Part shown: piece after piece, positions 26,199-35,844 of the stretch | Layout of the letters: each line of letters begins with the position of its first letter | Numbering within the stretch: position 1 is the first letter of the stretch | Assembly: GCF_017876535.1 (NCBI RefSeq) | Contig: NZ_JAGIOF010000001.1 | Coordinates: forward strand, 1,798,001 to 1,862,000 | Length of the DNA: 64,000 nucleotides | Reading direction: 5' to 3' | From: Paeniglutamicibacter kerguelensis | GTDB lineage: Bacteria; Actinomycetota; Actinomycetes; Actinomycetales; Micrococcaceae | Notes under the pieces: model-generated | The model's database searches: none | Told to the model about the DNA's origin: nothing | Seen by the model: only the letters and a program-made list of their open reading frames with translations | Program-made: the position numbers and the translations under genes

Positions 26199-27029
26199 TT
26201 ACTTCTGCCCGGGCAGCGGCCGGACGGTGAGGATCTGCTCGCTTCGCCCGAACGGGCCGTGGATATCGTGCAGCACCGCGGAGGTCAACCCGATCCCGTC
26301 GGCGCCGTAGGTCTGCTGCGCCTCGATGCCGAGCCATTGGCCCTCGGGTGCGCGGTGCATGTGGATCTGCAGGTCGACGTTCGGGAACATCCACGAGCCC
26401 GGGCCCGGCGCCACCCGCGGTGCCACGCCGTTGGCGGTGTCGACCATGCCCATCAGGCGTACCAGGTCGGAGGTGTTTGTCCCCTCCACCATCTCAAAGC
26501 CGTTGCGCATCCACACCACACCCTTGCCCGGGCGGTGGCCGTGGGCGCCGCGGAATTCCAGGCCCTGGATGTAGCCGCCGGGCCACGGGGTCATGCCGTG
26601 AAAGGTCACAAGCTCCTCGGGGTGGACCACCGGCTTGTCCTCGGACGCGGCAACGGCCGTGGAGTCCAGGGTCTTCAGGCGCCAGCCTCGGGCCACGATG
26701 CAGGTGCGCCCCTGGGAGAGCATCTCGCCCTCGATGAGCTCGATGGTGCGCCCGGGCCTGATCATGCGGGTCCGGACCTCGAATTCTCCGCCGTGGATGA
26801 TGCCGTGGATGTCCAGGCTGATCCTGGCCATGCGCATGTCCGCGCGCGGCTGGAAGTTCTCCATCGCGTGCACCAGGATGCCGGTGGCCGGCGCCATGTG
26901 CTGTTCGTGCGGATTCCAGGCGCCCTGGGCGTGGACCGTCGAGCGGTACGTGTTTTCGCCGGTGGGCCGGTAGTAGAAATCGCCGACGGCCAGTTCCGGC
27001 GTATTTGATTCGGCGGTTGCTTGAGTCAT
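26199..27029 (-). CDS. acyl-CoA thioesterase-like hotdog protein
   Basis: A 276-residue protein with two hotdog-type halves as in TesB-like thioesterases (ISLDIHGIIHGGEFEVRTRM with an RPGRTIELIEGEMLSQGRTC block, and GSWMFPNVDLQIHMHRAPEG in the second half). It hydrolyses acyl-CoA or a related thioester; chain length unknown. It sits at the head of the GntR transcription unit and divergent from the pyruvate oxidase. Confidence 0.75.
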   Translation of the reverse strand: MTQATAESNTPELAVGDFYYRPTGENTYRSTVHAQGAWNPHEQHMAPATGILVHAMENFQPRADMRMARISLDIHGIIHGGEFEVRTRMIRPGRTIELIEGEMLSQGRTCIVARGWRLKTLDSTAVAASEDKPVVHPEELVTFHGMTPWPGGYIQGLEFRGAHGHRPGKGVVWMRNGFEMVEGTNTSDLVRLMGMVDTANGVAPRVAPGPGSWMFPNVDLQIHMHRAPEGQWLGIEAQQTYGADGIGLTSAVLHDIHGPFGRSEQILTVRPLPGQK

Positions 27030-27212
27030 GTCTGCTTCCTTCTGCCCGGTGGCGTTGCCGCCCGCTTCTCTTGTTGATCAGCCTAGCCACCAATGCGACG
27101 CGCCCCGCAATCAACGCGCACGCGGCGCCAAATCCGCACCGGCTATTGGCCCGAAACACCGCCGCGCGTAGGGTGGGCCGCAGCAGCCCGCGCCAAGGAA
27201 AGGGACACCCCC

Positions 27213-28937
27213 ATGCCCACCGTCGCCGAAACCATGATCGCCGTCTTCAAGGCCAACGGGGTCAAGCGGATCTACGGCGTGGCCGGGGATTCGCTCAACG
27301 GCCTGACCGACGCCGTGCGCAAGGACGGATCCATTGCCTGGCTCCCGGTGCGGCACGAGGAAACCGCGGCGTTTGCCGCCGGCGCCGAGGCTGAAATGAC
27401 CGGAAACCTGGCGGTCTGCGCCGGAAGCTGCGGGCCGGGAAACCTCCACCTGATCAACGGACTCTACGACGCAAACCGCAACCGCGTACCAGTGTTGGCC
27501 ATCGCGGCACATATTCCCAGCAGCGAGATCGGCAGCAACTACTTCCAGGAGACCCACCCGGCCGAACTCTTCCGCGAGGCATCGGTCTTTTGCGAGGCGG
27601 TCTCCACCCCCGGACAAATGCCGCGGCTGCTCGAGGTCGCCATGCGCACCGCCGTGGAGCGCCGGGGCGTTGCGGTGCTGGTGATGCCCGGGGACGTGGC
27701 GCTTGCCGAGGCGCAGGGCACGCGCACCAGCGTGGTCACCCGCAGCCGGTCGGCAATCCTGCCGCACGCGGAGGAACTGGCCCGGGCGGCGACCCTGCTC
27801 AACGACGCCCCGAAGGTCACCATCCTGGCCGGGGCCGGGGTTGCGGGCGCACACGCCCAAGTCATGGAGGTCGCCGAGCTGCTGGCCGCGCCGGTCGTGC
27901 ATGCGCTGCGCGGAAAGGAACACATCGAGTACGACAACCCCTACGACGTCGGCATGACCGGGCTGCTGGGTTTCGCCTCCGGGTACCGGGCCATGGACTC
28001 CGCCGATGCGATCCTGCTGCTTGGCACGGATTTCCCCTACCAGCAGTTCTATCCGCAGAAGGCCAGGATCATCCAGGTCGACATGCGCGGAGAGCAGCTG
28101 GGCCGGCGCACCGGGATCGACGTGGGGCTGCTCGGCACCGTCGCCGACACGCTCGAGGTCCTGGCCCCGCTGTTGGGCAGGAAGACGGATCGAACGCATC
28201 TCCAGGACGCCCAGAAGCACTACCGCAAGACCCGCGAGAAGCTCGACGACCTGGCCGTGCCGTCCCGCAAGGGCGCCAAGATCCACCCGCAATTCGTCGC
28301 CCGCACCCTGGACAAGCTGGCCGACGAGGACGCGGTGTTCCTGGCCGACGTCGGCTCGCCCACGGTCTGGGCGGCAAGGTACCTGGGCATGAACGGGCGT
28401 CGCCGGCTGCTGGGGTCCTTCAACCACGGCACCATGGCCAATTCGATCCCGCAGGCCATCGGGGTCCAGGCCTCGAACCCCGGCCGGCAGGTGGTGACGC
28501 TTTCAGGCGACGGCGGGCTTGCCATGCTCATGGGCGACCTGCTGACCCTGGTCCAGTCCAAGCTGCCGGTGAAGATCGTGGTCTTCAACAACTCGTCGCT
28601 GAACTTCGTGGAGCTTGAGATGAAGGCGGCGGGTTTCGTCACCTTCGCCACCGACCTGTCCAACCCGAATTTTGCCGACGTCGCCACGGCCCTGGGCATC
28701 CGCGGGTTCCGGGTGGAAAATTCCGACGACCTGCCCGGGGCCCTGGACGAAGCCCTGGACCATGACGGGCCCGCCCTCGTCGACGTGGTGACGGCCCGCC
28801 AGGAACTGTCGATGCCGCCGTCGATCACCGCGGCACAGGCCAAGGGGTTCGCGCTCTATGCCATCCGCACCGTCTTTTCCGGAAAGGGCGACGAGCTGCT
28901 GGACCTTGCCGCAACCAACTGGCGCAAGCTTTTCTGA
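27213..28937 (+). CDS. poxB: pyruvate oxidase/dehydrogenase (quinone), thiamine-dependent
   Basis: A 574-residue ThDP enzyme. The N-terminal domain has the conserved Glu of [10 protein letters not shown] (residue about 50). The central domain carries FAD-type features, and the C-terminal ThDP motif is [19 protein letters not shown] with FNNSSLN. The start [16 protein letters not shown] at 27213 follows AAGGAAAGGG; the frame upstream from 27093 lacks a site. It converts pyruvate to acetate and CO2, passing electrons to quinone. It is divergent from the thioesterase; no other partner gene. Confidence 0.87.
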   Translation: MPTVAETMIAVFKANGVKRIYGVAGDSLNGLTDAVRKDGSIAWLPVRHEETAAFAAGAEAEMTGNLAVCAGSCGPGNLHLINGLYDANRNRVPVLAIAAHIPSSEIGSNYFQETHPAELFREASVFCEAVSTPGQMPRLLEVAMRTAVERRGVAVLVMPGDVALAEAQGTRTSVVTRSRSAILPHAEELARAATLLNDAPKVTILAGAGVAGAHAQVMEVAELLAAPVVHALRGKEHIEYDNPYDVGMTGLLGFASGYRAMDSADAILLLGTDFPYQQFYPQKARIIQVDMRGEQLGRRTGIDVGLLGTVADTLEVLAPLLGRKTDRTHLQDAQKHYRKTREKLDDLAVPSRKGAKIHPQFVARTLDKLADEDAVFLADVGSPTVWAARYLGMNGRRRLLGSFNHGTMANSIPQAIGVQASNPGRQVVTLSGDGGLAMLMGDLLTLVQSKLPVKIVVFNNSSLNFVELEMKAAGFVTFATDLSNPNFADVATALGIRGFRVENSDDLPGALDEALDHDGPALVDVVTARQELSMPPSITAAQAKGFALYAIRTVFSGKGDELLDLAATNWRKLF

Positions 28938-28940
28938 GCC

Positions 28941-29903
28941 TTACAGTGCGGCCCTCTGCAGCCGCAGCTCCGCCACGTCCCGCTCGGTTTCCTCCCGGGT
29001 GAGATCGGCATTCACGGCCGCCCCCACGCCGAGCCCGCTGGCTGCAGCCATGATGACCTGTTGCTTCGGGTCCGCGAGGCTTCCGGCGACCCACACTCCC
29101 GGAACACCGCTTTGCCCCATGGCATCGGCCTCGACAAACTGGCCAACACCCATCGGATGCTCCGAGGCCGTAAGCCCCAGCGAGGCCACGCCGGAAAGAT
29201 CGACCTCGACCCCTGGCATGATCACCAAGGCATCAAGCGGATACACGGTGCCGTCGGAGAGTTCCACGCCCTGGATGGACCCGGCGGAACCGCGCACCGC
29301 GGCGATGTCCGCCTCGATGATCCCAACGCCACGGGCCTCAAGCTGTTCCAGATCCTCGGAACCCAGTTCCCGGTCCGGAGCCCTGAAGAGGGTGATGTTC
29401 TTGCTCCACTGGGTGAACATGAGCGCCTGGTGCACCGAGAAGGCGCTGTCCACAATGCCGATGTGCTGGTCCTTGACCTCCCAGCCGTGGCAGTAGGGGC
29501 AGTGCAGGACGTCGTTTCCCCAGTGCTCGGCCAGTCCGTCGATTTCCGGCAACAGGTCCTTCAGCCCTCCGGCGAGGATGATTCTCCGGGCCGAAACCTG
29601 GGGATTCCGTGCCAGCGAGACGGTGAATCCGGTCTCCGTGCGGAAGCTGTCCGTTGCCCGATCGGCAACAATGTCAACACCGTACTTTGCCAGCTCCGCA
29701 CGTCCGGCAGCCAGCAGCTCCAACGGGTTCATGCCGTCGCGCGAAAGGTAGTTGTGCATCGCATCCGCCGGCGCGTTGCGGGGTTCGCCTGCGTCCACGA
29801 CCAGCACCGAACGCCGTGCACGGCCCAAAGCCTGGGCTGCGCTCAGTCCCGCCGCTCCCCCGCCTATGATGACCACATCGTATGTTTTTGCCTGGTTTTC
29901 CAT
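28941..29903 (-). CDS. thioredoxin reductase-like FAD oxidoreductase
   Basis: A 320-residue NAD(P)H/FAD oxidoreductase. The FAD motif is VVIIGGGAAGLSAAQ at the N-terminus, and a redox-active CPYCHGWEV sits at the thioredoxin-reductase position (near residue 130). A late GVWVAGSLADP is the second FAD contact. The start at 29903 is the natural one. It may reduce a thioredoxin- or mycoredoxin-like partner, but none is adjacent. It is divergent from the XRE-cupin regulator. Confidence 0.88.
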   Translation of the reverse strand: MENQAKTYDVVIIGGGAAGLSAAQALGRARRSVLVVDAGEPRNAPADAMHNYLSRDGMNPLELLAAGRAELAKYGVDIVADRATDSFRTETGFTVSLARNPQVSARRIILAGGLKDLLPEIDGLAEHWGNDVLHCPYCHGWEVKDQHIGIVDSAFSVHQALMFTQWSKNITLFRAPDRELGSEDLEQLEARGVGIIEADIAAVRGSAGSIQGVELSDGTVYPLDALVIMPGVEVDLSGVASLGLTASEHPMGVGQFVEADAMGQSGVPGVWVAGSLADPKQQVIMAAASGLGVGAAVNADLTREETERDVAELRLQRAAL

Positions 29904-29990
29904 GGGGTTTCGCTCCTTGTGATTCGTCGCGTGACGTGCCGTCCGCACTGCGTCAAGCGTGCACCCGGATCGCGGAAGAATCCAAACATT

Positions 29991-30007
29991 TTTGCCGTTG
30001 TGGCAAA
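29991..30007. promoter_or_regulatory. perfect inverted repeat, candidate XRE operator
   Basis: TTTGCC-GTTGT-GGCAAA (6-5-6), only 9 bases before the regulator ATG in the divergent promoter with the reductase. A half-site TTGGCA follows at 30011. It is ideally placed for autorepression. Confidence 0.55.
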
Positions 30008-30015
30008 CTGTTGGC

Positions 30016-30615
30016 ATGGAGCAAGAAATCGAAGACACGCTTTCCCAGGTGGGCCCGAGGCTGCGGGCCCTGCGCACCGGCGCCAACACCACCCTGCAGG
30101 AACTCTCCGCACGCACGGGGATCTCGGTCAGCACGCTTTCGCGCCTGGAATCGGGCCACCGCCGCCCGACACTGGAGCAACTCCTGCCCTTGGCGCGGGC
30201 GCACGGAGTGCCGCTCGACGACCTGGTCGGCGCCCCCGCCACCGGCGATCCGCGGATCCACATCAAACCCATCACGCACCACGGCATGACGATCCTGCCG
30301 CTCAGCAGGGGATCCGGAGGAGGACTGCAGGCGTTCAAGAACCTGCTTCCCGCAGGCACCGATCGCAGCGTCCCCGATTTGCGCACCCACGAGGGCTACG
30401 AATGGATCTACGTGCTCAAGGGCAAGCTCCGCCTCTGCCTGGGCGAGCACGACATAGTCTTGCCGGCCGGAGAGGCAGCAGAGTTTGACACCCACACACC
30501 GCATTGGTTTGGCAGGGCCGACACCAACGCCGTGGAATTCCTCAGCCTCTTTGGGCCGCAGGGAGAGCGCATGCACGTCCGGGCAAAGCCCTCGAAGACA
30601 CCCCAACGAAAGTAG
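30016..30615 (+). CDS. XRE-type regulator with cupin domain
   Basis: A 199-residue regulator. N-terminal Cro/C1 helix-turn-helix (LRALRTGANTTLQELSARTG and ISVSTLSRLESGHRRP) and a C-terminal cupin (RTHEGYEWIYVLKGKLRLCL, then LPAGEAAEFDTHTPHWF with the metal-site His). This HTH-cupin layout is typical of sensors of small ligands. The start at 30016 has no strong ribosome site but is the conserved one. It probably represses itself and the reductase. Confidence 0.88.
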   Translation: MEQEIEDTLSQVGPRLRALRTGANTTLQELSARTGISVSTLSRLESGHRRPTLEQLLPLARAHGVPLDDLVGAPATGDPRIHIKPITHHGMTILPLSRGSGGGLQAFKNLLPAGTDRSVPDLRTHEGYEWIYVLKGKLRLCLGEHDIVLPAGEAAEFDTHTPHWFGRADTNAVEFLSLFGPQGERMHVRAKPSKTPQRK

Positions 30616-30686
30616 CTTCCCGGCCCTTGCGGTGCCCCGGGATCCAAGCCTCGGGCCCTGAAGGACCCCAATGAGGAGACGCTTTC

Positions 30687-31895
30687 ATGAAATGGATCAT
30701 GACTGTAATCCTGTTGCTGATGAGCGCTGCCTCTTCCCCCGCCGGGACTCCGGGCTTGCCATGCGTGATGACCCCCGAGTCCATGCCCGAAAGCTGGAAG
30801 CCCACGAATGCGCAGCAGAAGAATCTACGCACCGAACCTTGGTCCGTGAGCGAAGCCGAAGAGGCGACGTTCGCCATCCGTTCCGGGCTGGATGAGATGC
30901 TCAATCTCTTCGCCAAGACCCCCACGGCACCCAAGGAGTTGTGGGACGACTCGGTGGTTGCCCTGATCGAAGTAACGTACTCGAGTGCGAACGCACCCGA
31001 GCTCGACGCCTAGGCACGCGACGGGGCACGCCGCAACCTGTCCACACTGATGCAGCCCTACCTCAAACGGTCCACGAAATCGGCAGTATGCTACGAATAC
31101 GAGCTCCTGCTGCCGCTGGCAGTATACGCCCACACCCGGTTGCAGGAAGACGACGCCAGGATCGACAAGATGGCGCAGCTGACGAATGCCGCCTACAAGG
31201 ACTGCGGAACGCTCACCGATGCCATGGGCATCGAGTACAAGGAAAAGTTCCGGATCGGGAAAGCCAACCTCGACGACGCCTTTGACATGGTGATTTGGAG
31301 CCGTCTGTTCATCGAGGGCCAGCTGGTTCCGGACCTTGAGATGCCTGGCGAGTCCCGTGATTTTCCGGCCAAGCTGTGGGCATTCCTCGATGACTACCCG
31401 CTTCCCGGGGCGAACACGTACAAGGACGGCGCCCGGAACGAGGAATTCATCGAGGTTGCCTATCTGGCAACCCACATTGCATACATTCCAACCGGCAACC
31501 ACCGTTATCCCATTTACGTCTCCGACTCAACACACTTGTTCGACTTCCATCGCGAGAACTTCTATGCGGTGATGGAAATGGGCGAACTCGACCTGGTCGC
31601 CGAGTTCGTGGACTCGCTGCGCCAGTACAGCTCCACGTCCGAAAACGACCGTCAGGTGCCCGACGGAACCCGGTACTTGATTGGTGTCTTCCATTCCGGC
31701 GATGACCAATGGACGACCTACCGGGAAGACGGCGAAACGGATGCGGACGTCGACAACTACGACTTGATCCACAAAATCTGGACCGGGGTGCTGGGTGTCA
31801 GGGAGCGGGAAATATGGGCGCCCGCCCCCGGCACTTACGGCGGTGTGGTCCGGGACTGGCTGCCGTATCCGCGCTTCCCCCAGCGACCCGACTGA
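30687..31895 (+). pseudogene. unknown secreted protein, split by an in-frame TAG
   Basis: The N-terminal 108 residues begin with a signal peptide (MKWIMTVILLLMSAASSPAG), stop at TAG 31011-31013, and the same frame continues from the next codon as ARDGARRNLSTLMQPYLKRS for another 290 codons. Together they form a single protein of about 400 residues (AAG-to-TAG would explain the stop). The C-terminal part is acidic and Tyr-rich, with no catalytic motif that I recognise. Translation could restart at an internal ATG near 31050, but that product lacks the export signal. I do not know the family. Confidence 0.6.
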
Positions 31896-31947
31896 TCGCG
31901 CCGGGCACCCATGACACCGGTCAAGTGCCGCCACATCTTCCCGTAAC

Positions 31948-31990
31948 GCACAATGCACGCCTGGTCTCAACGACCAGGCGTGCATTGTGC
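31948..31990. terminator. strong bidirectional hairpin
   Basis: A perfect 19-bp stem (31948-31966 with 31972-31990) and a 5-base loop between the convergent unknown gene and the amidase gene. Confidence 0.8.
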
Positions 31991-32049
31991 TCATCAAGCG
32001 GCCTCCGGGGATTCGATCCCGCCGGGCGACTTCGCCAAGCGGCCCGGTG

Positions 32050-34338
32050 CTAGCGACTCGTGGGAACCTTACTATATAGCTTCCAGGACTTAACCCATCC
32101 GGTCTTCGAACCCAACTTCACTTTGGACCAGGCATTGCTGGTTTTCAGCAACTGCACCTTCTTACGCTTGGGCAAGCTTACAACTTTGGTCGCGCTGGGG
32201 CTCGCGCTTTTCAGCAGCTTGGTGTTGATAGCCGCATAGCGGTGCATCTTCCCCTGGGGTGCCGCGGCAGAAAGCTTGTATGTCTTGACCCATCCGGTAT
32301 TCGAACCCAACTTCGCTTTGGACCAACTGTTGCTGGTCTGCAGCAACTGGATCTTTTCATACTTAGACACGCGCACCACCTTGGCCGCAGTGGAGCTTGC
32401 ACTCTTCAGCAATCTGGTATTGGTGGATGCATAGCGGTACTGCTTCCCGGCGGGCTTGGCCACGGCACTGAGGTAACTCGAAGAGACCCAGCCGGTCTTG
32501 CCGCCGTAGGTGGTCCGGCTCCAATTCCCCGAGGTTGCGGTGACGGTGATCTTCTTGCCCGCGGGAATGGTCAGCAGGCGATCCGAGTCGACGTCGGCCG
32601 ACTTGCGCAGGTTCAATCCTGCAGTTGTCCACCTGGTGTAGTTCCGGGTGGCGATCGGGGCCTTCGGCCTGGTGCTCTGGACGAGCCAGGTGGTTGAGCT
32701 GACGCGTCCGGAATCGTCCCTTGCCCGGATGCCGAAGATTGCAGTCTCCCCGGCGGCGATGGTCACATCCGCCGACGTCCCGGTGACGGTCTTGCCTGCC
32801 CACCAGATGCGCGAGTCGGACAACGAACGCACCATGATCTGGTACTTGGTGGCCCTGCTGACCGACTTCCAGCCCAGCTTGATCTTTCCGTCGCGGCTCA
32901 CGGGAGAGTCACCGGAGTAGCTTCCGCTGGCGGCCGGCGCCTTCAGCACCGCATGGGCCTTGCCGTATTTCGAAGTGGACGCTGCAATGCGCTTGGAAAC
33001 CTCGGTGCGGATCGAACCGAGCTTCGAATACAGGAACCGGCCCGGGCAGGCAGTCAGGTTGGTGTTGCGGTGCCCAAGGATGACGGGGACCGTCACCTGG
33101 ACCCCGTTCTTGTACTTCGCGGTGGAGGGCCCGACCGTGCTGGTGGTCAGCGTGGTGGTGCCCTTGACGTTCAGGTTGTACTGGTAGCCCTTCCAGGCCA
33201 GCACGCGGGTCAGCGCCTCGACCAGGGCCTCCGGCGGTTCGACCTCGTCGAAGTTGCCCAACGCCGAGACGCCGATGGTGTTGGCGTTGTAGCCGCCGGC
33301 CTGGGCCCCGACGATCAAGTCGTTCATGGATCCGCGACGACCCTCGTAGATGTTGCCGAAGCGGTCGACGAGGAACTGGTAGCCAATGTCGTCCCACTTC
33401 AGGACATTGGTGTGGTAGTTGAAGATGCCGCGGATCTGATCCTTCGCCTGCTTCTCGGTGTACGTGTTCTTGCTGGCGGTGTGGTGCACGTACATGGCCT
33501 GCAGCTTGGCGGAGCGGCGCGTGGTGGTGTTCGCTTGGGACTCCTTGGCACCCCACTCCGACCGGGTGATGACGGCCGGCTTGAGCGCGGCGCCGTCGAC
33601 CGACGTGCCGGTGGAAGCGGCAGTCGTTGCCTTGGGCTTGCTGTCCGTCACCAAGGTTCCCGCGGCAACCAGGTTGATCTTTAGGTCCGCCGGGGTCTCT
33701 CCGCTGGCCGTGAGCACACGCGCCTGGATGCCGTCCGCACTCAGGCTGAGCACCGGCTCGGTGCCCGCCTCAGTGCCTTCGCCCTCGGAGCCCGGGTTGA
33801 GCACTTCGAGGCTCGTCCACTCGGACCAGGTTCCGTCCTCGCGCAACCGAACGGCAGCCTCGATGACTTCGTCGTTTGCATCCGGGGTCCACGTCAGCCC
33901 GGCGGCGGTGAACTCCTTGGTCGCCTTCTCGGCCGTGAGTGCCGCCAGCTGGTCGTCGTCGGCGGGATCGGGTTCGGTCGTCGCGACGTTGAGGTCCTTC
34001 GCCGGAATCGACGCTACGGTGTCCGTCAGGTTCGGCGGCGTGAGGGCGGTGGCTTCCTCGCGCGCCCCTTCGTCCTCGGCAGCCGTCTCGTCAACCCCGG
34101 GGACGGCCATCTGCTGGAGGCCTTCTCCGGTGACCGTGGCCGGGGCCGTAGCGGGCGCCGATTCCGGTTCGGGTTCGGTGACCGACCCAGCGCCTGCGGC
34201 GCCGAGTGTTGTGGTTTCAAGAACGGATGGAGCGGCAAAAGCCGGAGCTGCGAATGTGGGCGTGGCTATCAACGCTGCCGTCAGCAGCGCCGCAGGCAGC
34301 CTCAAACGGCGCACCTGTCCCCCGGAAGTGGTAGTCAT
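32050..34338 (-). CDS. N-acetylmuramoyl-L-alanine amidase with SH3 repeats
   Basis: A 762-residue secreted cell-wall hydrolase. It has a signal peptide (RLPAALLTAALIATPTFAAP) and a long Pro/Ala/Glu-rich region to about residue 240. A PGRP/amidase-2 domain follows (ITRSEWGAKE near 250; zinc ligands in MYVHHTASK, GHRNTNLTACPG). Next is a fibronectin-like domain (PVSRDGKIKLGWKSV) and three C-terminal SH3 repeats, the last ones ending LLKTSNAWSKVKLGSKTGWV. It cleaves the amide bond between MurNAc and L-Ala. The SH3 repeats are similar in style to those of the frameshifted gene at 5421. Confidence 0.92.
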   Translation of the reverse strand: MTTTSGGQVRRLRLPAALLTAALIATPTFAAPAFAAPSVLETTTLGAAGAGSVTEPEPESAPATAPATVTGEGLQQMAVPGVDETAAEDEGAREEATALTPPNLTDTVASIPAKDLNVATTEPDPADDDQLAALTAEKATKEFTAAGLTWTPDANDEVIEAAVRLREDGTWSEWTSLEVLNPGSEGEGTEAGTEPVLSLSADGIQARVLTASGETPADLKINLVAAGTLVTDSKPKATTAASTGTSVDGAALKPAVITRSEWGAKESQANTTTRRSAKLQAMYVHHTASKNTYTEKQAKDQIRGIFNYHTNVLKWDDIGYQFLVDRFGNIYEGRRGSMNDLIVGAQAGGYNANTIGVSALGNFDEVEPPEALVEALTRVLAWKGYQYNLNVKGTTTLTTSTVGPSTAKYKNGVQVTVPVILGHRNTNLTACPGRFLYSKLGSIRTEVSKRIAASTSKYGKAHAVLKAPAASGSYSGDSPVSRDGKIKLGWKSVSRATKYQIMVRSLSDSRIWWAGKTVTGTSADVTIAAGETAIFGIRARDDSGRVSSTTWLVQSTRPKAPIATRNYTRWTTAGLNLRKSADVDSDRLLTIPAGKKITVTATSGNWSRTTYGGKTGWVSSSYLSAVAKPAGKQYRYASTNTRLLKSASSTAAKVVRVSKYEKIQLLQTSNSWSKAKLGSNTGWVKTYKLSAAAPQGKMHRYAAINTKLLKSASPSATKVVSLPKRKKVQLLKTSNAWSKVKLGSKTGWVKSWKLYSKVPTSR

Positions 34339-34561
34339 TGTGCAACTCTAACGAATTGACAGATTGCATACCTAGTTCGCCACTCCACAAGTCCCGTGAT
34401 TCCGTCCGGGAAATTTGCGCGGGGCGCGTATGGCGATCGGGTCATCTCCGACCACACATGCATCGTCCAATGAATTGCGACATGGGCCACACGCGAAATA
34501 AATGAAGCCGATTCGGCGCTGTCGTTGATTGACACAATGTCCTGCGAGAGGAACCACCCCC

Positions 34562-35632
34562 ATGCTGTTTTCCCCCATGCAACTTGGCTCCATGGAATTG
34601 CCCAACAGGCTTGTCATGGCACCGCTGACCCGGATCCGCGCCGGAAAGCAGGGCATTCCCGGTCCGTTGCTGGCCGAACACTACCGCCAGCGCGCCTCGC
34701 TCGGGCTGATCGTCAGCGAAGGCACCTATCCCAGCCGTGCCGGCCAGGGCTTCCCGGGCCAGCCCGGCCTCGTGACCGAGGAACAGCTCAAGGGCTGGTC
34801 GGCAGTGACGTCCGCCGTGCACGCCGAGGGCGGCAGGATCTTCGCCCAGGTCATGCACGCCGGCCGAGTCACCCACGAGGACACCAATGGCGGCCATCCG
34901 GTCGTGGCGCCCAGCGCCATCGCCATCGAGGGGCAGACCCGCACCTACGAGGGCAAGAAGGACTTCCCGGTCCCCCACGCCCCTGCCACCGAAGAACTCG
35001 CCGGCATCGTCCAGGAGTTTGTCCAGGCGTCGCGCAACGCCATCGCGGCTGGCTTCGACGGCGTGGAACTGCACGGGGCCAACGGCTACCTGTTGCACGA
35101 GTTCCTTGCCGCCGGGGCAAACACGCGCGAAGACGGCTACGGCGGCTCCCCGGCCAAGCGCGCCCGTTTTGTCATCGAGGTGACACGGGCGGTCGTTGCG
35201 GCAATCGGCGCGCAGCGGGTCGGCATCCGGCTATCGCCCGAACACAACGTCCAGGGCACCCTTGAGCTCGATCCGGCCGACGTGCAGGAAACCTACGGGA
35301 TCCTTGTCGATGCCCTGGCGCCATTGGACCTCGCGTACCTGAGCCTGCTGCACAAGGACCCGGCGAGCGCCCTGGTCCAGGACCTGCGGGCCAGGTTCAA
35401 CGGACCCTTCCTGTTGAACACCGGGTTCGGCGTCATCACCACGCGGGACGAGGCCATCTCGCTGGTGGCGGACGGGCTCGCCGACGCGGTTGTCGTCGGG
35501 CGCCCGGCCATCGCGAACCCCGACCTGGTGCGCCGCTGGCGCGAGGACCTCCCGCTGAACGAACCCGACGCCGCGACGTTCTACGGTCCCGACGCCAGGG
35601 GCTACACCGACTACCCCTCCTACCAAAACTAG
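34562..35632 (+). CDS. old-yellow-enzyme family ene-reductase
   Basis: A 356-residue FMN-dependent NADPH oxidoreductase (alkene reductase, OYE/NemA-like). It starts with MLFSPMQLGSMELPNRLVMA, which fits OYE proteins. Other landmarks are GVELHGANGYLLHEFLAAGA (substrate His-Gly pair), DVQETYGILVDALAPLDLA and late VVVGRPAIANPDLV (FMN phosphate site). The start at 34562 follows GAGAGGA. It reduces activated C=C bonds of nitro-olefins, maleimides and similar electrophiles. Single gene, followed by a strong hairpin. Confidence 0.9.
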   Translation: MLFSPMQLGSMELPNRLVMAPLTRIRAGKQGIPGPLLAEHYRQRASLGLIVSEGTYPSRAGQGFPGQPGLVTEEQLKGWSAVTSAVHAEGGRIFAQVMHAGRVTHEDTNGGHPVVAPSAIAIEGQTRTYEGKKDFPVPHAPATEELAGIVQEFVQASRNAIAAGFDGVELHGANGYLLHEFLAAGANTREDGYGGSPAKRARFVIEVTRAVVAAIGAQRVGIRLSPEHNVQGTLELDPADVQETYGILVDALAPLDLAYLSLLHKDPASALVQDLRARFNGPFLLNTGFGVITTRDEAISLVADGLADAVVVGRPAIANPDLVRRWREDLPLNEPDAATFYGPDARGYTDYPSYQN

Positions 35633-35639
35633 GATCCCG

Positions 35640-35678
35640 CGACGGTGCCCGCCCCCGCTGCGGGGGCGGGCACCGTCG
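35640..35678. terminator. perfect 18-bp hairpin terminator
   Basis: Arms 35640-35657 and 35661-35678 pair perfectly around a 3-base loop, right after the ene-reductase stop; no T run follows. Confidence 0.8.
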
Positions 35679-35844
35679 CCTGCGCGTGGAAATGGAAGGC
35701 GGTCCCCCCGCGACAGGGTGATCCGGCGGGATGCCGCAACACGGGATCCATAGCGCTGGCCGGGCGGCAACGCAACCCTTGATGCAACGCCCGCTGGGGT
35801 GCCAGACTGCCGACATGGAAGTGGTCCCGAAAAAGGAGAAAGCC

